64,000 nt of DNA from DTU052 sp050951725 (GTDB lineage Bacteria; Bacillota; Syntrophomonadia; Syntrophomonadales; DTU052), in assembly GCA_050951725.1 (NCBI GenBank), contig JBMNJO010000012.1, positions 1 to 64,000 on the forward strand. The letters run 5' to 3'. Both the position numbers and the translations under genes were made by a program. Under the pieces are notes generated by a model. That model was given only the letters and a program-made list of their open reading frames with translations, made no database searches and was not told where the DNA came from. Positions 1 to 7,768 of this stretch are shown here, piece after piece (the stretch's first letter is position 1; each line of letters begins with the position of its first letter).

Positions 1-77
1 CGTTACGATGGCATTATGTTTCTACAATTAGCGAGGTGTTACCTTTTTCCAATCATAGCAAAAAGTGAAGGAGAGGG

Positions 78-281
78 ATGAGAATGCCGGGACCTGAAGT
101 CGCACAATATGGCCTCGCCGTGTTTGCCGTGGCGGGGCTTATTTATTTAGTGGACCGGTGGATTAAGCAGAAAGGCGACAATGACCTCGCCGAGGTGGTC
201 CAGAATAACACGAAAGCCATGGAGAACCTTACGACTGATAACTCATCTGGCGCCTTTGGTTTATATGGACGACACCGATGA
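78..281 (+). CDS. Small single-pass membrane protein, possibly truncated at its C-terminus
   Basis: A 67-residue protein with one hydrophobic segment at about residues 11-26 (YGLAVFAVAGLIYLVDRW), followed by a polar stretch with a KAMENL segment. This is the architecture of small phage or holin-like (BhlA/UviB) and YvrJ-like proteins, but no family is confidently assigned. An AAGGAG sequence lies just before the start; the ATG six bases downstream (MPGPE) is better spaced and may be the real start. The last 15 or so residues look unrelated to the rest and overlap, in another frame, the beginning of a restriction-subunit remnant, so the natural C-terminus was probably lost at a recombination junction near base 240. 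Confidence 0.45.
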   Translation: MRMPGPEVAQYGLAVFAVAGLIYLVDRWIKQKGDNDLAEVVQNNTKAMENLTTDNSSGAFGLYGRHR

Positions 282-432
282 GTATGCCAAGCGGTTTGAT
301 AACTTCATGTACGGCCTGATGATCGCCCAGATCGAAGGAATGCCGCACTTCAAAAAGGGCAAGGAGCAGCTGATAAATCTCGGATCTTCCCTGTTCAAGG
401 TTTATTATCTAAAGAATAACCGACATCTATGA
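250..432 (+). pseudogene. Remnant of the C-terminal part of a type I restriction R subunit
   Basis: From about base 250 the reading frame encodes APLVYMDDTDEYAKRFDNF and then YGLMIAQIEGMPHFKKGKEQL. This resembles the C-terminal helical region of type I/III restriction endonuclease R subunits (HsdR/EcoEI R type), where an aligned RFD motif and a helical repeat follow the helicase core. Only about 60 residues remain, with no helicase motifs upstream and a stop soon after. There is no hsdS or hsdM in the window. I read it as a dead fragment left by deletion; the family assignment is from memory of the motif. Confidence 0.45.
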
Positions 433-446
433 AGAGTCTGACACTC

Positions 447-476
447 GAAAACAAGAAACCCGCCAACCAGGCGGGT
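447..476 (-). terminator. Rho-independent terminator of the first opu operon
   Basis: Stem ACCCGCC (458-464) pairs with GGCGGGT (470-476). On the minus strand it is followed by TTCTTGTTTT. It lies just downstream of the opuAB stop. A near-identical hairpin ends the two-component operon at 4617-4653. Confidence 0.75.
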
Positions 477-508
477 CTCCTCCATCCATAGGCGATGCTG
501 CTAAACAA

Positions 509-1345
509 TCATCCATCTTCTCTCTGTACCGATACCTTTTCTGTTAACCGGTCCAGAATAATTGCCAGAATTACGATGCTTAGGCCACCTACTGTTCCCA
601 TGCCGATATCCAGAGTCTGCATTGAGCGCAGCACTATCAAGCCCAGGCCGCCTGCTCCAATCATGGACGCTATGACCGTCATGGACAACGCCATCATGAT
701 ACACTGGTTAACACCAGCCATTATGGTAGGTAGCGCCAGTGGAAACTGAACATCAACCAGTGTTTGCCATCTGCTCGAGCCATAGGATCGAGCTGCCTCC
801 ACCATTTCCTTTGATACCTCACGGATGCCCAGGTTGGTAAGCCGGACAGCAGGGGGCATGGCAAAGATCATCGTTGCCACCAGAGCCGATACCTTGCCCA
901 TGCCAAAAAACATAACTGCAGGTATGAGATAAACAAAGCTGGGCAGAGTTTGCATAAAATCGAGTATCGGACGAATAATCTTTTCTGCGGTGCTGCTTTG
1001 TGAAGCAAGTATTCCCAGAGGTATTCCAAACAGCAGCGAGACCGCAGTTCCGGAAAGTGCCAGGGCCACAGTGGCCATAGTCTCCTGCCATACATCCATG
1101 CCGATAGTAGCCAGAAGGCCGATAACTGCAAAAACGGCCAGTTTTTTTCCGGCAATTCTCCATATCAGTATTCCAACCAATGCAAGGATCACGATCTCGG
1201 GGGGCCATAATAGAATGTCCTCAAACCCTCTGATTATTACTTCCAAAAAGGCACTGAATGCTCGCAGAGTCGGGCTTATATGAAAGCTGATGGCTTCGAA
1301 AGCTACATTTATCCAATCGGCAACGGGAATAAAGAAATCAATCAC
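509..1345 (-). CDS. opuAB: Glycine betaine/proline ABC transporter permease (OpuAB/ProW type)
   Basis: Inner-membrane permease of a quaternary-ammonium osmolyte importer. The 278-residue length is normal for the ProW/OpuAB family. It has several hydrophobic helices and the family's periplasmic/coupling region, including FMQTLPSFVYLIPAVMFFG and the loop GVNQCIMMALSMTVIASMIG. The start is GTG at 1345, overlapping the end of the ATPase gene by 8 bases, with GGGAGGG seven bases upstream, which indicates translational coupling. It is the last gene of the binding protein - ATPase - permease operon. The substrate is inferred from the family and from the binding protein. Confidence 0.93.
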   Translation of the reverse strand: MIDFFIPVADWINVAFEAISFHISPTLRAFSAFLEVIIRGFEDILLWPPEIVILALVGILIWRIAGKKLAVFAVIGLLATIGMDVWQETMATVALALSGTAVSLLFGIPLGILASQSSTAEKIIRPILDFMQTLPSFVYLIPAVMFFGMGKVSALVATMIFAMPPAVRLTNLGIREVSKEMVEAARSYGSSRWQTLVDVQFPLALPTIMAGVNQCIMMALSMTVIASMIGAGGLGLIVLRSMQTLDIGMGTVGGLSIVILAIILDRLTEKVSVQREDG

Positions 1346-2534
1346 GGGCGATCCCTCCCTCGGCTAACTTGGCCATGACAGAACCGCGAACTATAATTCC
1401 CATAAGCCTGTTCTCATCGTTCACCACTGCCAGGGGCAAATTTTTTCCGGATAAAAGACTGAACAGATCCTTTAATACTGCATCTGGTTTCACGGTCGAT
1501 ATATCCCGGTTGAGTATCTCACTCAGGTCTTTCTGGTTTCCTTCCACAGCCTCCAGGGCATCCTCAGCCATAACAATCCCCTGGAGACGAAAGCTGTTAT
1601 CAACTGCGAAAATACTGGATATACCGTTCTCCTGCATGCGACGCAGAGCCACCCGGGGTCCGTCTTTGGGGAACATAATAACAGCAGTTGGCTTTTTCAT
1701 AACCATTTCTGCAGTCAGTACCCGGGAGCGGTCAACGTCTTCAACGAATTTCTCAACGTAGGTGCTGGCTGGAGTCATCAGAATTTCTTCAGGAGTTCCA
1801 ACCTGCACAATGGCTCCATCCTTCATTAAGGCGATTCGATCACCGATTTTTAGAGCCTCGTCAAGATCGTGAGTTATAAAAACTATCGTCCGGCGCATGG
1901 TGTTTTGCAGTTGTATCAGTTCATTCTGCATTTCTTTCCTGATCAGCGGATCCAGAGCGCTGAAGGCCTCGTCCATCAGTAAAATATCCGGTTCGGTGGC
2001 CAGGGCCCTGGCCAAGCCTACTCTCTGCTTCATTCCGCCGCTAAGCTGATTGGGATAGGATTTCTCCCATCCCTTCAATCCAACCAGGTCCAAGGTTTCG
2101 TAAGCCTTTTTGTTGCGTTCCTCCAGGGGTAGTCCCCGGATTTTCAAGCCGTAAGCTGCATTTTCCAGCACAGTTTTGTGAGGGAAGACAGCAAAGCTCT
2201 GGAAAACCATGCTCACTTTGGTACGCCGCAATTGCTGCAATTCAGCGTGATCCATGCCGGTGACCTCAGCCCCGTCAATCACGATGCGACCCGAGGTGGG
2301 TTCGATAAGTCGGTTAAGACAGCGTATCAGAGTAGATTTGCCGCTTCCCGACAAACCCATCACCACAAATGACTCGCCTTGATCAATCTTTAAAGAGGCA
2401 TTGTTGACCGCAATAGTAGCTTTTAGTTCCGAAAGTATTTGATCCTTGGAATGCCCCTCTTTCAACATCGCCCGTGCTTTTTCCGGGTGCTTGCCAAAAA
2501 TCTTGTAGAGATTGTTTATTTCAATAAAACTCAT
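1338..2534 (-). CDS. opuAA: Glycine betaine/proline ABC transporter ATP-binding protein with CBS domains
   Basis: Cytoplasmic ATPase energising osmolyte uptake. Walker A GLSGSGKST at about residues 59-67, signature LSGGMKQR, and Walker B ILLMDEAFSALDP. The C-terminal 120 residues form a pair of CBS motifs, as in OpuAA and ProV. In OpuA-type transporters the CBS module senses ionic strength, and in some homologues it binds c-di-AMP. That is notable because this operon also has a c-di-AMP riboswitch. ATG start with GGAGGA upstream. The position after Walker B reads DEAF where most homologues, including the second copy in this window, read DEPF. Confidence 0.94.
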   Translation of the reverse strand: MSFIEINNLYKIFGKHPEKARAMLKEGHSKDQILSELKATIAVNNASLKIDQGESFVVMGLSGSGKSTLIRCLNRLIEPTSGRIVIDGAEVTGMDHAELQQLRRTKVSMVFQSFAVFPHKTVLENAAYGLKIRGLPLEERNKKAYETLDLVGLKGWEKSYPNQLSGGMKQRVGLARALATEPDILLMDEAFSALDPLIRKEMQNELIQLQNTMRRTIVFITHDLDEALKIGDRIALMKDGAIVQVGTPEEILMTPASTYVEKFVEDVDRSRVLTAEMVMKKPTAVIMFPKDGPRVALRRMQENGISSIFAVDNSFRLQGIVMAEDALEAVEGNQKDLSEILNRDISTVKPDAVLKDLFSLLSGKNLPLAVVNDENRLMGIIVRGSVMAKLAEGGIARD

Positions 2535-2564
2535 ATAAGGGTCCTCCTCGATAGGGCCAAAGCG

Positions 2565-3425
2565 CTATTTCAGCCAGGAGTCAATTTCGGCCCGGTGCTC
2601 CTGTATCCAGGCTTTGGCCAATTCCTTAACATCTTTCCCTTCTTCCTGATATGCATATAAAAACTCTTCGGTATCATCCAGGCTCATCTTGAAGTTCTTA
2701 AAGAAGTTATACATATCGGGCGCGTCTTCCTTAAGTCCGTGTCTTATGCCCCATAATTCAGCATCTTTATCCCAGAAGCCCTTGGGATCTTCCAATACCT
2801 TGACATCATACTTGACCATCATGGTGTGGGGTCTCCATCCCAGGAAAACTATTGGCTGCTTCTGCTTAATAGCGTAATCCACTTCAGCCATCATCGACGC
2901 CATGGTGCCGGATACTATTTCCATATCGAGATCGTAGCCATCAATTACTTCTTCAGAAACCAGCATCATACCTGAGCCTGGCTCAAAGCCAACCAGTTTA
3001 TTGCCTACCATCTCTTCGTTGCCCTGTAGATCCGCGATTGAATTCGCTTCAACGTAGTTGGGCACTACCCAACCAACAGGTGCATCGGAAAAAATAGCAC
3101 TGCCCAGCTCATACTGATCGCCGTATTTTTCCTGGTAAGTCTCGTGAATCGACGGTAACCAAACACCAGGCCAGGCATCGATGTCTCCTTGGACCAGGGA
3201 CATAAACATAAAGCCAATGTCGCCTTCCATCACATCTACCTGGTAACCCTGTTCAACAGCAATCTGCTTGGTTATCTCCACAAATGGGACCTCATAATCG
3301 TAGGGAGCATGCCCCAGTTTGATTACCTTTCCATCAGAATCAGCCGAGTTTGAACATCCTGCCACAGTCGCTAGTCCCAACGTCATCACTGCCAAAAGAA
3401 AGACGACCTTAAAAAATCTCTTCAT
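2565..3425 (-). CDS. opuAC: Glycine betaine/choline-binding lipoprotein of the ABC transporter (OpuAC type)
   Basis: Extracytoplasmic substrate-binding lipoprotein, first gene of the operon. The signal peptide MKRFFKVVFLLAVMTLGLAT ends in the lipobox VAGC. Aromatic motifs typical of betaine cages are present: WPGVWLPS and GWRPHTM. I place the start at 3425 rather than the longer in-frame ATG at 3482, because AGGAGG sits eight bases upstream and the signal peptide begins there. Length after trimming is 286 residues, normal for the family. It lies downstream of a c-di-AMP riboswitch and terminator. Confidence 0.92.
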   Translation of the reverse strand: MKRFFKVVFLLAVMTLGLATVAGCSNSADSDGKVIKLGHAPYDYEVPFVEITKQIAVEQGYQVDVMEGDIGFMFMSLVQGDIDAWPGVWLPSIHETYQEKYGDQYELGSAIFSDAPVGWVVPNYVEANSIADLQGNEEMVGNKLVGFEPGSGMMLVSEEVIDGYDLDMEIVSGTMASMMAEVDYAIKQKQPIVFLGWRPHTMMVKYDVKVLEDPKGFWDKDAELWGIRHGLKEDAPDMYNFFKNFKMSLDDTEEFLYAYQEEGKDVKELAKAWIQEHRAEIDSWLK

Positions 3426-3602
3426 AAATGATCCTCCTATCCGTCGCTTAACCAATGCTGGTTTAAACGAAATACATGCCAACCAAACGAAACTACATTA
3501 CAATATCTGCACAAATCAGGATTTTTATATCACCTCCCTTGAATCATGATTACAACGAGGGGGAAGCAGGAAAGAATGGTTAAATGTGGTGGGTATAGAC
3601 GA

Positions 3603-3630
3603 CAAAAAGAGCCGAGAAGAGTTCGGCTCA
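3603..3630 (-). terminator. Expression-platform terminator of the c-di-AMP riboswitch
   Basis: GAGCCGA (3609-3615) pairs with TCGGCTC (3623-3629), followed on the minus strand by TTTTT. It sits between the riboswitch aptamer and opuAC, so it is the natural candidate for ligand-controlled premature termination. Confidence 0.75.
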
Positions 3631-3649
3631 TAATAATTACCTATTCTTC

Positions 3650-3786
3650 CCTTGTTACGCCTACGAGGTTAGCTGACGGGTTCGGACTAAGGGCGGTCCT
3701 ACTAATTTGAAAATTAGATTCACCCCAATAAGTTGGTTCCCCCGCTCCTCATATAAAATGAGGACTCGGCACACAGAACGGTCAGT
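3650..3786 (-). ncRNA. c-di-AMP riboswitch (ydaO/yuaA class)
   Basis: Read on the minus strand, the conserved ydaO blocks occur in order: GCGGGGGAACC, TTGGGGTGAATC, a variable hairpin (CTAATTTTCAAATTAG), then CCGAACCCGTCAGC and TAACCTCGTAGGCG. These are the diagnostic strings of the class as I know it from Bacillus ydaO and ktrAB leaders. It is oriented toward opuAC-opuAA-opuAB with a terminator directly downstream. Known members turn genes off when c-di-AMP is high and commonly control osmolyte and potassium transport, which fits this operon. Confidence 0.93.
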
Positions 3787-3919
3787 TATTTAGTTGTTTT
3801 GTTAAGGCTGTGGTATTTAAACGCATCAACCTTATAGGAGTCCCATGCGATTAAGATTTAAACGTGCTATTGCCGTAATGAACAATTCCCTTAAATTAAG
3901 CACGCCAAAGTCTAATATA

Positions 3920-3928
3920 ATTATAGCA
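3920..3928 (-). promoter_or_regulatory. Candidate extended -10 promoter for the riboswitch-opu transcript
   Basis: The minus strand reads TGCTATAAT: a perfect TATAAT with the TG of an extended -10 element. No good -35 is visible. The distance to the riboswitch leaves about 125 bases of leader. Confidence 0.5.
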
Positions 3929-3979
3929 CATTGATTTCCAATTCCATAATCCTTGAGGAAATCCCAGCCTGTGCTTTTA

Positions 3980-4045
3980 GGTTAGCTGGCTAAATTCATT
4001 CCGCTTTAAACAGATCACCATCAATAGTGGTTTGGAATCGTTTCG
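3980..4045 (-). pseudogene. Remnant of a second copy of the histidine-kinase 3' end
   Basis: On the minus strand the sequence encodes FQTTIDGDLFKAE and then a stop. This matches the last residues of the kinase encoded at 4698-6737 (FSITIDGDLFKVE). The match continues at nucleotide level past the stop into TAGCCAGCTAACCT, against AACCGGCTAACCT in the intact gene. One or two bases are missing, which breaks the frame. It is a fragment of a former duplicate or paralogue. Confidence 0.6.
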
Positions 4046-4243
4046 CTTTTTGAATGAGCCGGCAACGACACCATCAAACTTTCAGGTACCCCAAAAAATC
4101 AGTAACTCCCTTCGTATTATTAAACAGGGAGAACTTGATATGAACATAATTAGAGAGACCGATCAAATCTGTTAGTCGTAGCCTCTCCATTAAGGTATCC
4201 TGTGACGGCAGAAGTTCTTTTTGCTCAAGGGTGGTGATTATTA
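4046..4243. other. Non-coding stretch with debris-like sequence
   Basis: The minus strand holds a 38-codon open frame (about 4078-4194, ending TDFLGYLKV) without a ribosome site. I cannot assign it. It lies next to the kinase remnant and is probably also decayed coding sequence. Confidence 0.3.
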
Positions 4244-4486
4244 ATGGTTAAATGCAAACGCTGTATCCATGAAGATGTATGCCTGTTTAAACAGCAGTAC
4301 CTTGCCTTGTTTGAAAAGGCGCAGGAGATTCAACCTGGTGAAGAACTGCTGGCCATTGGAAAACCGTACCCATTCCGGTTAGATATCGAATGTACTCACC
4401 ACCGGCCAAAAACAAATGTACTTCAGGAAGCATGGCTTAAAGGTGCCGGCGGAAGAATTAGTACTGCCCGGTATCATATTGGTTGA
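4244..4486 (+). CDS. Small cysteine-containing protein of unknown function
   Basis: 80 residues beginning MVKCKRCIHEDVC, with a later ECTHH. The four cysteines (4, 7, 13 and about 50) with neighbouring histidines suggest a small metal-binding fold, probably zinc. The ribosome site GGTGGTGA lies seven bases before the ATG. There is no co-directional partner. The function is not recognised; coding status is supported by the ribosome site and the clustered Cys/His pattern. Confidence 0.6.
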   Translation: MVKCKRCIHEDVCLFKQQYLALFEKAQEIQPGEELLAIGKPYPFRLDIECTHHRPKTNVLQEAWLKGAGGRISTARYHIG

Positions 4487-4616
4487 GAGTGGTTGATGTT
4501 TCTGGCCCAATAGACAAGATAATAGACTAGGAACTGAGATAAGATGCGACTAAAGATACTGCCGCAGCTAAGGGTAGCCGGGTATGACCAATAACAGAGC
4601 ATACCGCCAGATCAAT

Positions 4617-4653
4617 TGAAAACAAGAAACCCGCCAACAGGCGAGTTTCTTTT
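4617..4653 (-). terminator. Terminator of the two-component operon, bidirectional in appearance
   Basis: AAACCCGCC (4627-4635) and GGCGAGTTT (4640-4648) form the stem, with T-rich tracts on both sides. It lies just past the kinase stop codon. Confidence 0.7.
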
Positions 4654-4697
4654 ACGTTGAGCAATGCTGCCCAGGCAGTGTATTGTTGGGACGATAC

Positions 4698-6737
4698 CTA
4701 GGTTAGCCGGTTAAACCGCAGTTCCACCTTGAACAAATCGCCGTCAATGGTGATTGAGAACTGTCCCCGGCAAAGCTCAGTGAAACTCTGGGCTATAGAG
4801 AGCCCCAGCCCAGAACCCTCAGTACTTCTTGCTTCATCTCCCCGCACGAAACGCTGGAGGATATCTTCCGGGCCAAAATCCATTTCATAGTTAGCGGTAT
4901 TCTTAATTGTCGCGGTAGCCTGGCCATTGTCGGTAATCAAATCAATATATACCCGCGAGCCCGGCAAGGAATACTTGAGGGCGTTTGCAATAAGATTTTC
5001 CCAGACCCTGCGCAGTTTATCACCATCACTCTCAATCAACACCGGCTGATCAGGCATTCTAATCCGGAAGGTAAGACCGGAAGCAGTTATCTGCTCTTCC
5101 ATGTCCGCCACTGTCTGCTGGATAAGCTTCACCAGATCAAGTCTCTCCATTTCCAGGGCCATATTCTCACTCGTAGCCTTGGACAAATCAAACAGATCCT
5201 GGATCAAATTTTTGAGGCGCTCCGACTTTTGCGCCAGTATCCTGATGTAATCGTTAACGTGCTCCGGTAGACCTTCTTCCTTCGCTAACAGGTCAACATA
5301 GCTGATGATCGAGGTTAGCGGGGTTTTTAGATCATGAGACACGTTGGTTATCAACTCCACCTTCATGCGTTCTGACCTGGTCTTTTCATCGACGGCGATG
5401 CTCATGCCCTGCTGGATGGAGTTCAGGTTCATAGCTGTCCTATACATATCGTCATCTTCAGCTAACTCCAGCCGGGTATCAAAGTCACCGTGCTTGATCA
5501 ACTCAATGTGATCCACAACCTGTCCTATACTGCCAACAGTCTGTTGAAAACGCTTCATATAACGGATTATGAGATACACGCCCGCCGCCGCCAAAATCAG
5601 GGACATCATTAATGAGAAGAAATCTCCATATCCGGCGGACACCAATACAAAAAACACCGAAAACAGGGCCAAAACCGTTACTGCGGCCAGGAGCGAGTAT
5701 GCCCGTTGCAGCATGGACTTCTGCCAGGGGTAACGGCTTTCAATTTTCCGGTACCAGGTCAACGCAGTATTTATCAGGTTATGGCTGAAAAAGGTCTTCC
5801 GGTTGTAAAGCAGATCAACCAACATCAAATAAAACCACCAACCGACCATCAAAAGGCCAAGTGTGACCACGGCCACGTTAAGCACGAACTCCGGGGTAAA
5901 AGGCGCTAAACCAAGCCAGTAGTTCTTACCCAAAAGCGCCAGTAAAATGATCAATGCCAGGAAGGAGAAAAAAGCCTTGATTTCTATCCAGACTCTGCCT
6001 GACCAGTGGGCGAGCATTTTATCAAACCTTTGTTTATCCTTGCGATAGAACAGAGACAGCCCCAACAAAGCCAGGGCCATAAATACCAGGACTCCATAGA
6101 TGGGTCGGGCAATGGAAATAAATCTTTGCCCACTATAATAATCAGAAATACTGTATGGGTTTTCCTCCAGATTATCTTTTACGGCCAGCACTATCCGGAT
6201 ATTGGAGAAATCGGCGGGTGAGTAGTGCCGCTGGTTGATCATCAGCTGGCGAGTGACCTCCCGATAGCCGCTGTCTATACGCTTGGTATCGACCGGATGA
6301 CCGTCTTTTATCACCTGGAGTTGTTCTCCATCAAAATACCAAAAGTAGCTGTAGATGTTAGGTAAAACCGGCAACCCGCTGGCCGGTTTAAATGACAGCT
6401 CCCCTTCGATATTGTCCAAGGTAATACCGGTAGATTGGTTGATGTAATAATACCTGACATTATCTCCTTCATTATCCAGGTTCCTCAATGGTGAAACAGT
6501 CGGTTCGTCATCGGTGGCCGCATAGGTCAGCTGATCAAAATAATTGGCGGTCCGTTCCTTGAATACAGGGGTTTCCTTATAATCCTTGCTAAAGGACGAT
6601 TTGAAAACCGCAAAGTTGCTCCCGGAGTGAACCAGGGCCGCAAGGCCGGAAAACAGGAGAAAGACCAGTATGCTTAACCCCACAAAGAATGAGAGCCAGA
6701 TTAAGATTGGTTTAGATTTTTTCGATTTTATATCCAA
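4698..6737 (-). CDS. Membrane sensor histidine kinase
   Basis: 679 residues. A first membrane helix (about 11-36) is followed by a roughly 170-residue extracytoplasmic sensor region, then several further helices between about 210 and 392, which is more than the usual two. A HAMP-like linker spans about 400-450. The HisKA domain has H468 in NVSHDLKTPLTSI, and the HATPase domain has ENLIANALKYS and GSGLGLSIA. It overlaps the upstream response regulator gene by 26 bases. The layout resembles VanS/PhoR-type kinases of Clostridia; the signal is unknown. A fragment of a related 3' end lies at 3980-4045. Confidence 0.9.
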   Translation of the reverse strand: MDIKSKKSKPILIWLSFFVGLSILVFLLFSGLAALVHSGSNFAVFKSSFSKDYKETPVFKERTANYFDQLTYAATDDEPTVSPLRNLDNEGDNVRYYYINQSTGITLDNIEGELSFKPASGLPVLPNIYSYFWYFDGEQLQVIKDGHPVDTKRIDSGYREVTRQLMINQRHYSPADFSNIRIVLAVKDNLEENPYSISDYYSGQRFISIARPIYGVLVFMALALLGLSLFYRKDKQRFDKMLAHWSGRVWIEIKAFFSFLALIILLALLGKNYWLGLAPFTPEFVLNVAVVTLGLLMVGWWFYLMLVDLLYNRKTFFSHNLINTALTWYRKIESRYPWQKSMLQRAYSLLAAVTVLALFSVFFVLVSAGYGDFFSLMMSLILAAAGVYLIIRYMKRFQQTVGSIGQVVDHIELIKHGDFDTRLELAEDDDMYRTAMNLNSIQQGMSIAVDEKTRSERMKVELITNVSHDLKTPLTSIISYVDLLAKEEGLPEHVNDYIRILAQKSERLKNLIQDLFDLSKATSENMALEMERLDLVKLIQQTVADMEEQITASGLTFRIRMPDQPVLIESDGDKLRRVWENLIANALKYSLPGSRVYIDLITDNGQATATIKNTANYEMDFGPEDILQRFVRGDEARSTEGSGLGLSIAQSFTELCRGQFSITIDGDLFKVELRFNRLT

Positions 6738-7422
6738 TGCCCCATACCACCTTTAAGTATTTAGGCTCTTTCGGGTTTATCTCGATCTTTTCCCGGATAC
6801 GGCGGATGTGCACCATAACGGTATTTTCCACCCCGTAGGCGGTTTCTCCCCACACCCGTTCGTATATCTCCTCCGCCGGGTAGATCCGCCCCGGGGTGCG
6901 CAGCAGGAGCTCTACTATTTTGGTTTCGGTCGCTGTCAGCCGTACTGGTTCACCATCGACAGTCAGGGTGTGACTGTCAACATCAAAGCGCAGACCACCC
7001 GATTGCAGGATGTTGGCCGAATTCTGCCCATTGACATCTCCCAGGGTCAGGTAACGCCGCAGTTGCGATTTAACCCGGGCCATAAGCTCCATAGTGTTAA
7101 ACGGTTTCGTGACATAATCATCAGCCCCCATGGACAGTCCCAGTACTTTGTCCGTGCCCTCAGACTTCGCCGACAAAATGATGATGGGGATGTTTTTCTC
7201 GGCCCGGATCTTCATGGTAGTCGACAGCCCGTCCAGCCGGGGCATCATCACATCCAGGATGATAAGATGGACCTTCTGAGTGCTGATTATATCGAGAGCC
7301 TGCAGTCCGTCGTAGGCCGTCAATACTTCATAGCCCTCATTCTGCAGATTGATGGCAATTGCTTTTACTATCTCCCGGTCATCGTCAACCACCAGAACGC
7401 GTTGCTGTAACAGATTTCTCAC
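6712..7422 (-). CDS. OmpR/PhoB-family response regulator
   Basis: 236 residues. The receiver domain has the acidic pocket VVDDD, phospho-acceptor D57 in LIILDVMMP and a conserved KPF lysine. The C-terminal winged-helix DNA-binding domain contains the recognition-helix region NTVMVHIRRIREKI. It precedes its cognate kinase with overlapping ends, so the two are translated together. Regulatory targets cannot be read from the window. Confidence 0.94.
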   Translation of the reverse strand: MRNLLQQRVLVVDDDREIVKAIAINLQNEGYEVLTAYDGLQALDIISTQKVHLIILDVMMPRLDGLSTTMKIRAEKNIPIIILSAKSEGTDKVLGLSMGADDYVTKPFNTMELMARVKSQLRRYLTLGDVNGQNSANILQSGGLRFDVDSHTLTVDGEPVRLTATETKIVELLLRTPGRIYPAEEIYERVWGETAYGVENTVMVHIRRIREKIEINPKEPKYLKVVWGIGYKIEKI

Positions 7423-7768
7423 CCCCTTTACATAATGGTAACCCTAAACCCGAGAACCTGGTTATACCTTAAGCTGGGAGACTGACAAAAAACTGACCAT
7501 ATTTCTTAAGAATTTCTTACTTTTTCTCATAACAAAGACTTTCGCGGCAGGCGGGTATTCGTTTTGCGATGGCTTTTCAGGAGGAGGCCAGGAGGAACTG
7601 TGGGCCAGAAAGAACGAGAGGGACAGATAGAATAGTGATGTCCTATCCATACCTGTCACTCTCGTATTGAATCCACGTCTGAAATTAATTAACCGTCAAA
7701 CGTACCGGGATACTGGTGGAACTCTAACTTATCTTCGTTAAAGTGTGAACGATTGCTGATGTATTAAC
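7423..7768. other. Intergenic region without recognised genes
   Basis: It contains the promoter region of the two-component operon and the sequence downstream of the first chemoreceptor-like gene. Open frames here lack ribosome sites and have implausible composition. No repeat or structured RNA is recognised. Confidence 0.4.

Noticed and set aside
6808..7410. A 200-codon open frame antisense to the response regulator
   Set aside because: It is the shadow of a clear OmpR-type gene, with no ribosome site and no family resemblance.
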